From assembly GCF_001953745.1 (NCBI RefSeq), contig NZ_LWLN01000001.1, positions 186,001-250,000 of the forward strand: DNA of 64,000 bases. The letters run 5' to 3'. Each line of letters starts with the position of its first letter. Within the stretch, counting starts at the first letter, position 1. A program made the position numbers and the translations under genes. The stretch is from Natrinema saccharevitans. Lineage in GTDB: Archaea; Halobacteriota; Halobacteria; Halobacteriales; Natrialbaceae. Shown here piece by piece: positions 42,232 to 50,557 of the stretch. The notes beneath the pieces are model-generated. The model was given only the letters and a program-made list of their open reading frames with translations, ran no database searches and was not told the DNA's origin.

Positions 42232-42371
42232 TTCTGCTATCGTGGCAACACGGAGGGGCCTCGCCCTCCCCAGCCGATTCGTTCGTTCCCGGAGGTCACT
42301 CACTCATCCCTCGCGCAGCGTCGTCGATCGCCCTCACTGCCGTTCGGCCGCTCGACAGCGCACGCCACCGC
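42232..42371 (-). repeat. Structured intergenic repeat, copy G
   Basis: This minus-strand partner of copy F lies 56 bases away, 3' ends facing. Its stem pairs 42323-42332 with 42345-42354 (8 of 10). The blocks GCCACGATAGCAGAA and AATCGGCTGGGGAGGG (minus strand) are clear. It lies upstream of the epimerase gene at 42504. Confidence 0.9.
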
Positions 42372-42503
42372 GCGTTCCGGTCGCGTCGGCTGATGTGTGG
42401 GTCCGTATTCGTCACGTGACTCGCGCAGTCTCGGTGCCCCCGAACCGCGCTATATCGACCGCTCGTCCGCCACCGTTTTCCCCGACAGCGGTGACGATTC
42501 GCT

Positions 42504-43493
42504 ATGGACGACGCCCTAGTCATCGGCGGCACGCGCTTTATCGGCCGCCACCTCGTCGCGGAACTGCTCGACCACGACTACGACGTGACCCTGTTCACGC
42601 GGGGCACCCGCGAGAACCCCTTCGCGGACGACGACCGCGTCGACCACGTCGAGGGCGACCGGACGAACGACACCGCCCTCGAGGCGGCCGCGACGACGGT
42701 CGACCCCGACGCCGTCTTCGACTGCGTGGCCTACCACCCGAAGGACGTCCGGGCCGCGACCCGGATCTTCGACGACTGCGAGGCGTACGTCTACGTCTCG
42801 AGCGGCGCGGCCTACGGGCGCGAAGAGATCCCCAAGCGAGAGGGCGAGACGCCCTTGCACGACTGCACGCCGGAGCAGGCGACCGACGACTCCGTCGAGA
42901 CCTACGGCAACCGGAAGGCCGAGGGCGACCGGGCGGCGTTCGCGGCGGCCGACGACGGCGTGCCCGCCATGGTCGTCCGGCCGCCGATCGTCTACGGCCC
43001 CCACGACTACACCGAGCGGCTGAACTGGTGGATCGACCGCGTGAACCGCTTCGACCGGGTCGTCGTCCCCGGCGACGGGACGAACCTCCGTCACCTCGTC
43101 TACGTCGAGGACGTCGCCGCCGCCCTCCGGATCGTCGCCGAACGCGGCGACCCCGGCGAGGCCTACAACGTCGGCGACCGCCGGCTCGTCCCGCTCGAGG
43201 AACTGGTCGAATCACTCGCGGACGCCCTCGAGACGGCGGTCGAGATCGTCCACGCCGGACCGCGCGAACTCGCGGCCGGCGAACTCGCCCTCGAGGACTA
43301 CCCGCTCTACCGGTCCTACCCGCACGTCCTCTCGACGGCGAAACTCGCCGGACTGGGCTGGGAATCGACGCCGCTCGAGGCGGCGCTGGCTCACACGGTC
43401 GACGAGCACCTCGAGAGCGATCGAAACGGCGACGACAACGGGCCGGCCCGCGAGGACGAGGAGCGCGTGCTGGCGATCCTCGAGACGCTTTAG
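42504..43493 (+). CDS. NAD-dependent epimerase/dehydratase family protein
   Basis: The 329-residue extended short-chain dehydrogenase/reductase has the Rossmann motif GGTRFIGRHLV (about residues 8-18), DAVFDCVAYHPKDV, SSGAAYGREEIPKREGE and the catalytic-type YGNRKAEGDRA (Tyr and Lys, near 134-139). Later VVRPPIVYGPHDYTERLNWW and YVEDVAAAL match sugar-nucleotide epimerases or dehydratases. Acidic residues dominate the surface. The exact sugar substrate is unknown. Its stop overlaps the end of the convergent M48-like gene by four bases. The ATG at 42504 follows repeat copy G by about 130 bases. Confidence 0.88.
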   Translation: MDDALVIGGTRFIGRHLVAELLDHDYDVTLFTRGTRENPFADDDRVDHVEGDRTNDTALEAAATTVDPDAVFDCVAYHPKDVRAATRIFDDCEAYVYVSSGAAYGREEIPKREGETPLHDCTPEQATDDSVETYGNRKAEGDRAAFAAADDGVPAMVVRPPIVYGPHDYTERLNWWIDRVNRFDRVVVPGDGTNLRHLVYVEDVAAALRIVAERGDPGEAYNVGDRRLVPLEELVESLADALETAVEIVHAGPRELAAGELALEDYPLYRSYPHVLSTAKLAGLGWESTPLEAALAHTVDEHLESDRNGDDNGPAREDEERVLAILETL

Positions 43494-44566
43494 GCGTCGC
43501 GGAGCCGCTCGAGCCGCCGGCTCGTCGACGGCCGTGGCGCGAGCCGTTCGTGGACTCGACTCCGGTCGTCGGTCAGGTCGGTGCCGGCCTCGATCGCGCT
43601 CGCGAGGGCGTCCGTACCGACCGCCCGCGCGGCGCGCCGATCGGCGGCGAACTCGGTACGCTGGAGCGTTCGGGCGAGCAGCGGCCCGGCGACCGCGAGG
43701 CCGACGAGCCCGGCGGCCAGCGACGCCCAGACGGTCAGCGTCAGGAACAGCCCGAAGAGGGCCGCTACGACCAGCGCCCGTCGCTCGAGGAGCCGACGTT
43801 CGTCTGCGATCTTTGCCCGCGCACACAGTGCCGTCAGCGCCTCGTCATCGAGAGCGTCGAGCGCGTAGTCGGTGACGTACGCTCGCCGATTCCAGAACGG
43901 CCCGTCGAGATAGCAGCCGGCGGTATCGGTTTCGCGGCCGGGCATCACGCCACCGATCGCCGCCGACAGATCGGCCCGGTCGACCGCGGCCTCGAGCCGT
44001 CGGCGCTGGTCGGACGTCGGCGCGGCGATCGTCTGCGAGAGCCGGACGCTGTACTGTACCCAGGCGTAGCACCCGACGGCGAGGGCGGCAAACAGGAGGG
44101 GAATCAGCAGCGGGCTGGGGTCGGACGCGGCGACCAGCGCCGTGAACGGCGCGAGCGCGGCCGCCACGAAGAGCGCGATCGTCGCGAGGTACTTTGCGAG
44201 CCGGCCGACCGCCGTCACGGCGCTGATATCGAGGTCGCGGCGCTGTCGTGCGTAGGGGAAGACGCCGCGGTACGCGACTAACACGGCGGCGATCGTTCCG
44301 CCCGCGGTCGGGAGCCAGGAAAGCGGCGCGGCGAACCCGCCCGCCAGCGCCGGATGGACGGCCGCGATCGCGCGCTCGGTCGCGTCGACGAGACCGGCGA
44401 ACGCGAGTGCGAGCAGGGCCACGAGGCCGACGACGGTGAGGAGTCGATACGTCCCGCGAGAGCGGTCGCCCTCGTCGGCGCGTCGGAGCGAGTACCGGCC
44501 ATAGAGTCGGCCGCTGCCGTAGCCGACGGCGAGCAGTCCGAACCAGAGCGCGAGTAAGCCGAGCAT
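43490..44566 (-). CDS. M48-like integral membrane protein lacking the HExxH active site (pseudoprotease)
   Basis: The 358-residue protein is highly hydrophobic, with an N-terminal membrane segment (about 1-20), three more near 45-65, 80-100 and 125-165, and a hairpin near 255-290. The soluble part carries the M48 landmarks: TDYALDALDDEALTALCA corresponds to the helix that should hold HExxH, and TEFAADRRAARAVG matches the EFxAD motif. The zinc HExxH is missing: the spot reads ALTALCARAKIADERR. It is therefore probably non-catalytic, perhaps a membrane scaffold or regulator of active M48/HtpX. Its promoter (CTTATAATAT on the minus strand) is at 44587-44597. Confidence 0.75.
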   Translation of the reverse strand: MLGLLALWFGLLAVGYGSGRLYGRYSLRRADEGDRSRGTYRLLTVVGLVALLALAFAGLVDATERAIAAVHPALAGGFAAPLSWLPTAGGTIAAVLVAYRGVFPYARQRRDLDISAVTAVGRLAKYLATIALFVAAALAPFTALVAASDPSPLLIPLLFAALAVGCYAWVQYSVRLSQTIAAPTSDQRRRLEAAVDRADLSAAIGGVMPGRETDTAGCYLDGPFWNRRAYVTDYALDALDDEALTALCARAKIADERRLLERRALVVAALFGLFLTLTVWASLAAGLVGLAVAGPLLARTLQRTEFAADRRAARAVGTDALASAIEAGTDLTDDRSRVHERLAPRPSTSRRLERLRDA

Positions 44567-44586
44567 ACGCGACCGTTGCAGTTGGA

Positions 44587-44597
44587 AATATTATAAG
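44587..44597. promoter_or_regulatory. AT-rich core promoter between the M48-like and G1P dehydrogenase genes
   Basis: ATATTATAAG reads as a TATA box on both strands. It lies 21-31 bases from the ATG of the leftward gene (44566) and about 67-77 bases before the ATG at 44664. It fits the leftward gene as leaderless; for the rightward gene a 5' leader of about 45 bases would result. Confidence 0.6.
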
Positions 44598-44663
44598 ATC
44601 GGTGATCGCTCCGCTCACTCCGATGAGGAAAAGCACATGTCTCGAGGGTGTGTGGGACCCGGT

Positions 44664-45725
44664 ATGTTCGAGAAGTCGACGTGGATCCGCCTCCCGCGAA
44701 ACGTCGTGGTCGGCCACGGCGTTCGCAGCGACGTCGTCGACGTGGTCGACGATCTCCACCTGCAGGGGCGGCCGCTGTTCGTCACGAGTCCGACGCCCCG
44801 CGAGGTCGCCGCCGATCCAATCGCGGCCGACTTCGAGGCCGCCGGGATCGACCCCGCGATCGTCACGATCGAGAAAGCGACCTTCGACGCCGTCGAGCGG
44901 GTGATAGAGGTCGCCGAGGCCGAGGGTGCGTCCTATCTGGTCGGCATCGGCGGCGGGAAGGCCATCGACATCGCGAAGTTGGCCAGCCACCACCTCGAGA
45001 TGGGCTTTCTCTCGGTCCCGACGGCCGCGAGCCACGACGGGATCGTCAGCAATCGGGGATCGGTGCCGGACGGCGACTCCCGACACAGCGTCGCCGCCGA
45101 ACCGCCGCTGGCGGTCGTCGCCGACACCGGGATCCTCGCCGAGGCCCCCTGGGAGCTGACCACCGCCGGCTGTGCCGACATTATCTCCAACTACACCGCC
45201 GTCATGGACTGGCGGCTCGCCCAGCGGCTGCAAGACGTCGAGTACTCCGAGTACGCCGCCGCGCTCTCGGAGATGACCGCCGAGATCCTGGTCGACAACG
45301 CCGACCTCATCCGGCCGGGTCTGGAAGAGTCGGCCTGGGTCGTCACCAAGGCGCTGATGTCCTCCGGCGTCGCGATGAGCATCGCCGGCTCCTCGCGGCC
45401 GGCCAGCGGGGCCGAACACCTCTTTTCCCACCAGCTCGATCGACTGGAACCCGACGCGGCCCTGCACGGCCATCAGGTCGGCGTCGGCTCGATCATGACC
45501 GCCTACCTCCACGGCGGCGACCGGGGAATCTGGCGCGACATCCGGGAGGCGCTGGCGAGTATCGACGCGCCGACGACCGCGGCGGAACTGGGGATCGACG
45601 ACGAGACCGTGGTGGAGGCCTTGACGACCTGCCACGAGATCCGCGATCGCTACACGATCCTCGGCGGCGGGATGAACGAGCGGGCCGCTCGAGACGTGGC
45701 GACGAAAACGGGCGTCATCGACTGA
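44664..45725 (+). CDS. egsA: sn-glycerol-1-phosphate dehydrogenase (NAD(P)+)
   Basis: This enzyme reduces dihydroxyacetone phosphate to sn-glycerol-1-phosphate, setting the stereochemistry of archaeal ether lipids; it is diagnostic of archaea. The 353-residue protein has the Fe/Zn-ADH fold with MFEKSTWIRLPRNVVVGHG, LVGIGGGKAIDIAKLAS, SVPTAASHDGIVSN, and the metal-ligand parts AGCADIISN, SRPASGAEHLFSHQLD and LHGHQVGVGSIM. The ATG at 44664 starts at the family N-terminus (nine codons upstream are also open). The gene diverges from the M48-like gene and converges with the ABC transporter genes. Confidence 0.95.
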   Translation: MFEKSTWIRLPRNVVVGHGVRSDVVDVVDDLHLQGRPLFVTSPTPREVAADPIAADFEAAGIDPAIVTIEKATFDAVERVIEVAEAEGASYLVGIGGGKAIDIAKLASHHLEMGFLSVPTAASHDGIVSNRGSVPDGDSRHSVAAEPPLAVVADTGILAEAPWELTTAGCADIISNYTAVMDWRLAQRLQDVEYSEYAAALSEMTAEILVDNADLIRPGLEESAWVVTKALMSSGVAMSIAGSSRPASGAEHLFSHQLDRLEPDAALHGHQVGVGSIMTAYLHGGDRGIWRDIREALASIDAPTTAAELGIDDETVVEALTTCHEIRDRYTILGGGMNERAARDVATKTGVID

Positions 45726-45772
45726 CCGACGCGACGGAGCGATTCGTGGGCCGAGTCGCCCTCGAGGACGAG

Positions 45773-46594
45773 TTATCCGAGGTCGGCCCGCTGGAACTGC
45801 CAGATGCCAAGCGCGAGCGGGACGGCGAGCCAGGCGAGCAAGACGACGAGCATCGTCTCCCCCTGCAGGAACCACGGCAGGTCCGGCGGGATGGTGTTGA
45901 ATCCGTCGGGGAACGCGAGCCCGGTCGCGTTGACGTACGCCGCCGTCGGACTGATCAGCGACTGCACGAACATGATCTGGTTCACCGAGACCTCGAGGCC
46001 CGCGAGGTCGTTGAGCAGGTAGTCGATCGCCAGTTGGAGCGGCCCGAACACGTTCAACACGCTCGTGACGAAGAAGAAGGCGATCGAGCCGCCCATCGCA
46101 CGCGACCGGGAGGCCGTCGCGGCCGAGATCGCGATCGCGACGGCGACGTAGGTCAGCGCGTACAGGACCGTCAACGCCGCCATGAGCGCGAACGTGTCCA
46201 TCTCGGGCGAGGGGTACCACGCCAGCGTGAGCGCGCCGCCGATCAGGAACGCGAGCAGGATCGACGCGCTGACGACGGCCGTCCGGGTCACGAACTTCCC
46301 GAGGACGACGTCGGTGCGGCTGTTGGGGATCGACAGGAGGTACTTGATCGCGCCGGACTCGCGCTCGCCGGCGATCGAGAGATACGCCGTCACGAGCGCG
46401 ATCAGCGGGATGAACATCGCGCCGACGGCGGTCAGGTTCCAGAGCGCGTTCAGGATGGACGGGTCCGGTCGGTTGTTCTGCCCGAAGTACACCAGCAACA
46501 GCATGAACAGGGTGTACAACGCGCCGACGAACCAGACGATCTTGGCCCGGCGGACGTCGAGGAAGTCCTTCCTGGCGACGTCGAGGGTACTCAT
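45773..46594 (-). CDS. ABC-2 type transporter permease
   Basis: The 273-residue membrane protein has about six hydrophobic segments (starting near residues 20, 60, 105, 145, 180 and 245) and the ABC-2/NosY-like N-terminus STLDVARKDFLDVRRAKI. It would form the channel of an exporter whose ATPase is encoded just upstream. Its start overlaps the ATPase stop by four bases, showing co-translation. Substrate could be a lipid, drug or copper-related compound (NatA/NosFY-like systems); this is not resolved. It converges on egsA. Confidence 0.9.
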   Translation of the reverse strand: MSTLDVARKDFLDVRRAKIVWFVGALYTLFMLLLVYFGQNNRPDPSILNALWNLTAVGAMFIPLIALVTAYLSIAGERESGAIKYLLSIPNSRTDVVLGKFVTRTAVVSASILLAFLIGGALTLAWYPSPEMDTFALMAALTVLYALTYVAVAIAISAATASRSRAMGGSIAFFFVTSVLNVFGPLQLAIDYLLNDLAGLEVSVNQIMFVQSLISPTAAYVNATGLAFPDGFNTIPPDLPWFLQGETMLVVLLAWLAVPLALGIWQFQRADLG

Positions 46595-47532
46595 GCCGTC
46601 ACCTCCGGCGCCGCGGCGTCTTCCTCGCGGCCGCCGTTCGTGTACGTGTTGAACAACTGCTCGAGCGAGACGTCCTCGGAGACGATGTCGCGGACGGTCG
46701 TCGCGTCGGCGACGTGTTCGACGACGTCGATCTTGACCGAGGGGTCGGCGCAGGTCGCGGTGATCGTTCCGTCCTCGACGGTGACCGAGCGGACGCCGTC
46801 GAGGGCCTCGAGCGCGAGGTCTCCGGGGACGGACTCGACCTCGAGCGAGATGGGCACGCCGAGATCGAGTTCGCCCTGGAGGTCGTCGAGGGTTCCGGTC
46901 GCGACCAGTCGCCCCTCGTTCATGATGCCGATGCGGTCACAGACCGCTTCGACCTCCCCGAGGATGTGACTCGAGAAGAAGACGGAGGTGCCGCGGTCGG
47001 CCTCGTCGGCGATGATCTCGCGCATCTCCTGCATTCCGGTGGGGTCGAGTCCGGAGGAGGGCTCGTCGAGGATCAGGAGGTCGGGATCGCCGACCAGCGC
47101 CATCCCGAACCCGAGGCGCTGGGCCATTCCCTTCGAGTACCCCCCGGCGGGGCGGTCGCCGTCCGCGGGGGTGAGGCCGACCCGCTCGAGGATGGCGTCC
47201 GGATCGTCGTCGGTGCCTTTCGTGTCGATGACCCACTCGAGGTGTTCACGCGCGGTGAGCCGGTCGTAGAGGGTCGCGCCTTCGGGGAGGACGCCGATCC
47301 GATGGCGGATCTCGCCGGTCTCCGACTGGGCGTCGAGTCCGAGGACCGTCGCCGAGCCCTGGGTCGGTCGGACGAAGTCCAGCAGCATGTTGATCGTCGT
47401 CGACTTGCCGGCCCCGTTCGGGCCGAGGAAGCCGAACACTTCACCGTCCGCGACGGTCAGGTCGAGGTCGTCGACGGCGAGGACCGAGTCGCCGTACCGC
47501 TTGGTCAGCGAGGTCGTTCGAATGGCGGCCAT
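46591..47532 (-). CDS. ABC transporter ATP-binding protein
   Basis: The 313-residue ATPase has Walker A FGPNGAGKST (written FLGPNGAGKST, about residues 35-45), the Q-loop region RIGVLPEG, the signature YSKGMAQRLG (ABC C-loop variant of LSGGQ), Walker B LLILDEPSSGLDP and the H-loop SSHILGE. A C-terminal extension of about 90 residues (VPISLEVESV and on) is typical of the NatA/CcmA-like DrrA subgroup. It pairs with the permease gene through a four-base overlap. It powers export across the cytoplasmic membrane. Confidence 0.94.
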   Translation of the reverse strand: MAAIRTTSLTKRYGDSVLAVDDLDLTVADGEVFGFLGPNGAGKSTTINMLLDFVRPTQGSATVLGLDAQSETGEIRHRIGVLPEGATLYDRLTAREHLEWVIDTKGTDDDPDAILERVGLTPADGDRPAGGYSKGMAQRLGFGMALVGDPDLLILDEPSSGLDPTGMQEMREIIADEADRGTSVFFSSHILGEVEAVCDRIGIMNEGRLVATGTLDDLQGELDLGVPISLEVESVPGDLALEALDGVRSVTVEDGTITATCADPSVKIDVVEHVADATTVRDIVSEDVSLEQLFNTYTNGGREEDAAAPEVTA

Positions 47533-47607
47533 ACCTGTCAGTCCGTCATCGAATCAAGTATAGCTTTTGTAATAATCTCTCGAACAGATTCGGCGACGAG
47601 CGGCCGA

Positions 47608-49557
47608 TCAGACGTGTTCGTCGAGGAAGTCCGCGATCCCGCTGTAGGCCTCGATGCGGTTCTCGAGTTTCGAGAAGCCGTGGCCTTCGTCCTCGAAGAT
47701 GAGCGTCCGGACGGGAACGCCCTGCTCGGCCGCCCGATCGGCGATCTGTTCGGCCTCCCCGACCGGGACGCGGGGGTCGTTCTCGCCGTGGAGGACGAAC
47801 AACGGGGCCGCGATGTTTTCGACGTTGTTGATCGGCGAAATCTCCTCGAGGAACTCGCGGTCCGCGGCGAGGCTGCCGTACTCGGCTTCCCGCAACTCGC
47901 GCCGCCAGTCGCCCGTGTTCTCGAGGAAGGTGACGAAGTTGGCGATCCCGACCACGTCGATCCCGGCGGCCCAGAGATCCGGGTATTCGGTCAGCGCGGC
48001 AAGCACCATGAAGCCGCCGTAGGAGCCGCCTTTGGCGGCGATTCGATCGGGATCGACCGCGGGGTGGTCCTGCAGCCACTCCACGCAGGCCCGGACGTCG
48101 GCGACCGAGTCCATCCGGTTCTCGACGTCGTCCAGCGCCGCGTAGTCGGACCCGTAGCCCGACGAGCCCCTGACGTTTGGCTCGAAGTAGGCGTACCCCC
48201 GATCGAGGAAGTACTGCTTGACGGAAGAGAACGAGGGGCGGCGCTGGCTCTCGGGGCCGCCGTGGATGTCGACGATGACCGGCGTCTCGCCCTCGGTGTA
48301 CTCGTCCGGGAGGGTGAGAAAGCCGGGGACCTCGAGACCAGCGTGGGACTCCGGAGGAGTCCCACTGGCTGACGGGCGCTGCCCGTCAACGCCGAAACTC
48401 TCGACGCTCACGAGATCGGAGCCGTCGAACGATTCGCGGGGGATGCCCGCGGTCGGCGCGTCCGTCCAGCGCTCGGCGTCGCCCGTCTCGACGTCGACCA
48501 CGAAGACGTTCGTGTTGACCGTGTCGCCGCTCGTCGAGCAGGCGAACCGCTCGGCGTCGGGGTCGAAGCTCACGCCGCCGGCCACCCCGCCCGGCAGGTC
48601 CGGTTCGGGGAAGGTCTCGTAGTCGGTCGGTTCGTCGGGATCGAACGCCCCGACGGTCAACTCGGTGTAGCCCTCGACGTTGCGCGAGCAGACGAACCGG
48701 CCGGTCTCGTCGTCCAGCGCGATCCCGTCGACGTTCCACTCCCCTCCGTCGATGACCGTCTCGAGGTCGTTGGTCTCCGGGGCGCTTCGCGCCTCGCCCT
48801 CGAGGCCCAGATAGGCCAGATAGAGCGTGTCGGCGTCGCCCTCGTCGGTCACGAGGTAGATCCCCTCGCCGTCGGGTGCCCAGCTGGCGCTCTGGTACCG
48901 CACGTCGCCTTCGTGGGGCGTGAGGTGGTCGAGGGTTGGTTCGTCGCGCTCGAGGTCGAGAACGTAGAGGTCCTGATCGAAGTTGGAGTAGGCCTGCGAG
49001 ACCAGCAGCCGGGAGTCGTCGGGGCTCCAGCCGGACAGCGAGAGCCAGCCGTCGCCCTCGCAGACGAGTTCGGCGTCGTCTCCGTACTCGTTCCGACCCT
49101 GTACGTAGACGTCGAAGACGGACTCGTCGCGGCGGTTCGAGGTGAAGGCGAACCGCTCGCCGTCGTGGCTCCAGCCGCCCCAGCGGTGTTTCGCGCGAGC
49201 GATGCGAGCGCGAGGGTCGTTGCGGCTCCCCGAGCCGCAACGCTGTTTGGCGTCGGGCATCGCCGTCAGGTTCTCGATCTCGCCGGTCTCGGCGTCGAGC
49301 CTGAATAGCTGGACGCGTTCGTTGCCGCCCTCGTCCATGCCGAAGATCAGCTCCGGGCGCTCGGGCGACCACGAGGCGAAGGTCACCCGCTCGTCGTAGA
49401 AGGTCCGCTGTTCGGGCCACTCCCGGGCCCCCTCGAGGGTCCAGACCTGTGACGTTCCGGTCGTGTCCATCAGGAAGGAGAGTCGGTCCCCCTCGGGACC
49501 GAACGAGCCGCCGTAGGCACTGCGGATATTGAGGTAACGCTCGATATCGTAGCTCAT
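47608..49557 (-). CDS. S9 family peptidase (prolyl oligopeptidase/acylaminoacyl peptidase) with two in-frame hairpin insertions
   Basis: This 649-residue serine peptidase has an N-terminal beta-propeller and a C-terminal alpha/beta hydrolase domain. The catalytic triad is Ser512 in GGSYGGFMVL, Asp594 in HGENDPRVP and His626 in DEGHGFSKLEN. It cleaves small peptides in the cytoplasm. Two stretches look foreign to the family: about residues 99-118 (KQRCGSGSRNDPRARIARAK) and about 388-407 (GVDGQRPSASGTPPESHAG). Each is encoded by a double hairpin, and both lie in loops of the propeller or linker. The start at 49557 is chosen at MSYDIERYLNIRSAYG, since the longer frame upstream is Arg-rich shadow. 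Confidence 0.92.
   Translation of the reverse strand: MSYDIERYLNIRSAYGGSFGPEGDRLSFLMDTTGTSQVWTLEGAREWPEQRTFYDERVTFASWSPERPELIFGMDEGGNERVQLFRLDAETGEIENLTAMPDAKQRCGSGSRNDPRARIARAKHRWGGWSHDGERFAFTSNRRDESVFDVYVQGRNEYGDDAELVCEGDGWLSLSGWSPDDSRLLVSQAYSNFDQDLYVLDLERDEPTLDHLTPHEGDVRYQSASWAPDGEGIYLVTDEGDADTLYLAYLGLEGEARSAPETNDLETVIDGGEWNVDGIALDDETGRFVCSRNVEGYTELTVGAFDPDEPTDYETFPEPDLPGGVAGGVSFDPDAERFACSTSGDTVNTNVFVVDVETGDAERWTDAPTAGIPRESFDGSDLVSVESFGVDGQRPSASGTPPESHAGLEVPGFLTLPDEYTEGETPVIVDIHGGPESQRRPSFSSVKQYFLDRGYAYFEPNVRGSSGYGSDYAALDDVENRMDSVADVRACVEWLQDHPAVDPDRIAAKGGSYGGFMVLAALTEYPDLWAAGIDVVGIANFVTFLENTGDWRRELREAEYGSLAADREFLEEISPINNVENIAAPLFVLHGENDPRVPVGEAEQIADRAAEQGVPVRTLIFEDEGHGFSKLENRIEAYSGIADFLDEHV
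48343..48388 (-). repeat. In-frame double hairpin, first site in the S9 peptidase
   Basis: Plus-strand arms GTGGGACTCC (48343-48352), GGA loop, GGAGTCCCAC (48356-48365); then TGACGGGC (48370-48377), GCT loop, GCCCGTCA (48381-48388). All pair perfectly. It encodes a Gly/Pro/Ser-rich insert near residue 395 in the linker to the hydrolase domain. Confidence 0.82.
49191..49242 (-). repeat. In-frame double hairpin, second site in the S9 peptidase
   Basis: Outer arms TCGCGC (49191-49196) and GCGCGA (49208-49213), with a GC/GC inner pair; then an 11-bp perfect stem 49218-49228 with 49232-49242 around CCC. The insert lies between two copies of the coding-strand pentamer AAACA, which may be a target duplication. 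Confidence 0.8.
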
Positions 49558-49737
49558 GCCGGGGTCGTACGGACGCGGGGGAGTAATCGTTTCGGTCGCT
49601 GGACCCCTCGCGCCCCCAGTAGGGATCGATTTCTCGCGATCGGCCCGTGGACGCTCGCTCGAGCGCCGTGGTCGGCTCCGTCCCCGTCGCGAAATTGCAT
49701 CGGTTAACAAAGCCCTCCGGGGGAGTGGCGTCGCTCG

Positions 49738-50334
49738 ATGGCAACCGAAACCGACGCCTCGTCGGTCGGCGTCGTCCTCCTGACGACCGTTCTCATCCTC
49801 GCGGCCTTCGGGCTCACCGTCGCGGCCGTCGGGCCGGAACTGTTCGTGGGGGATCCGGTCGAGGACTCGACGGCCGACGGCGGGACCGAGCAGCCGGAGT
49901 TCGATGAGCTCGACCGCGACGACGGTGACGGCGGCGCTTCGGACGACGACGGCGAGCGGGGCGAGGACGGCGAGGGAGTGTTCGGAGACGGAGATCCGGA
50001 CGACGGGAACGAATCGGACGGGGGCGAAAGTGACGAGACGGACGGTGAAGACCGGGACGACGAGACGGACGAAGCGGACGATTCCGGGGGCGACGATGAC
50101 GACGAAGACAGCGACGGGGCGACCGGGAGTGACGATGGCGACGGAGACAGCGACGAGACGGCCGACGGTGACGGCGGATCGGACACGGCGGAGGGCGATA
50201 CCGTGGACGAGGACGGCGGTGACGGCGAGACGGAGACCGACGATACCGACGCCGAAAGCGACGACGACGGCTTTTTCGAGGGCGTCGACTCCTTTTTCGG
50301 CGACGACGACTCCGCCGACGACGGCGGCGACTGA
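49738..50334 (+). CDS. Membrane-anchored acidic disordered protein
   Basis: The 198-residue protein has one N-terminal membrane segment (VGVVLLTTVLILAAFGLTVAAV, residues about 9-30, split here by description) and then a very acidic tail of Asp, Glu and Gly with a few Ser and Thr, ending with FFEGVDSFFGDDDSADDGGD. No domain is recognisable. Such proteins in haloarchaea are often cell-surface or membrane-associated. The tail most likely faces outside by the positive-inside rule, but this is uncertain. It is divergent from the S9 peptidase gene, about 180 bases away. Confidence 0.7.
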   Translation: MATETDASSVGVVLLTTVLILAAFGLTVAAVGPELFVGDPVEDSTADGGTEQPEFDELDRDDGDGGASDDDGERGEDGEGVFGDGDPDDGNESDGGESDETDGEDRDDETDEADDSGGDDDDEDSDGATGSDDGDGDSDETADGDGGSDTAEGDTVDEDGGDGETETDDTDAESDDDGFFEGVDSFFGDDDSADDGGD

Positions 50335-50525
50335 CGCTTCCCACGACTGACGTCCTGGGATCGTATTGGTCTCGGCTCACGTGCCCGACCGTCTCGGGCA
50401 CCCCGCGACGGAAGTTCCGCCGTCGGCTGTCACGGTTCGGGCCGGGCCAGTACGGTTCCCGACGGGGACCGGCGGCCGCCCGCTCATTCGGACCCGCGGG
50501 CCGACGAATCGAATGAAAAAAGTGA

Positions 50526-50532
50526 TTTTATA
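50526..50532 (+). promoter_or_regulatory. TATA box of the glycosyltransferase gene
   Basis: TTTTATA lies 26-32 bases before the ATG at 50558 and favours that start over an in-frame upstream ATG at 50546. Confidence 0.7.
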
Positions 50533-50557
50533 GCCCGGGGCTTCGTTGCCGCCGAGT

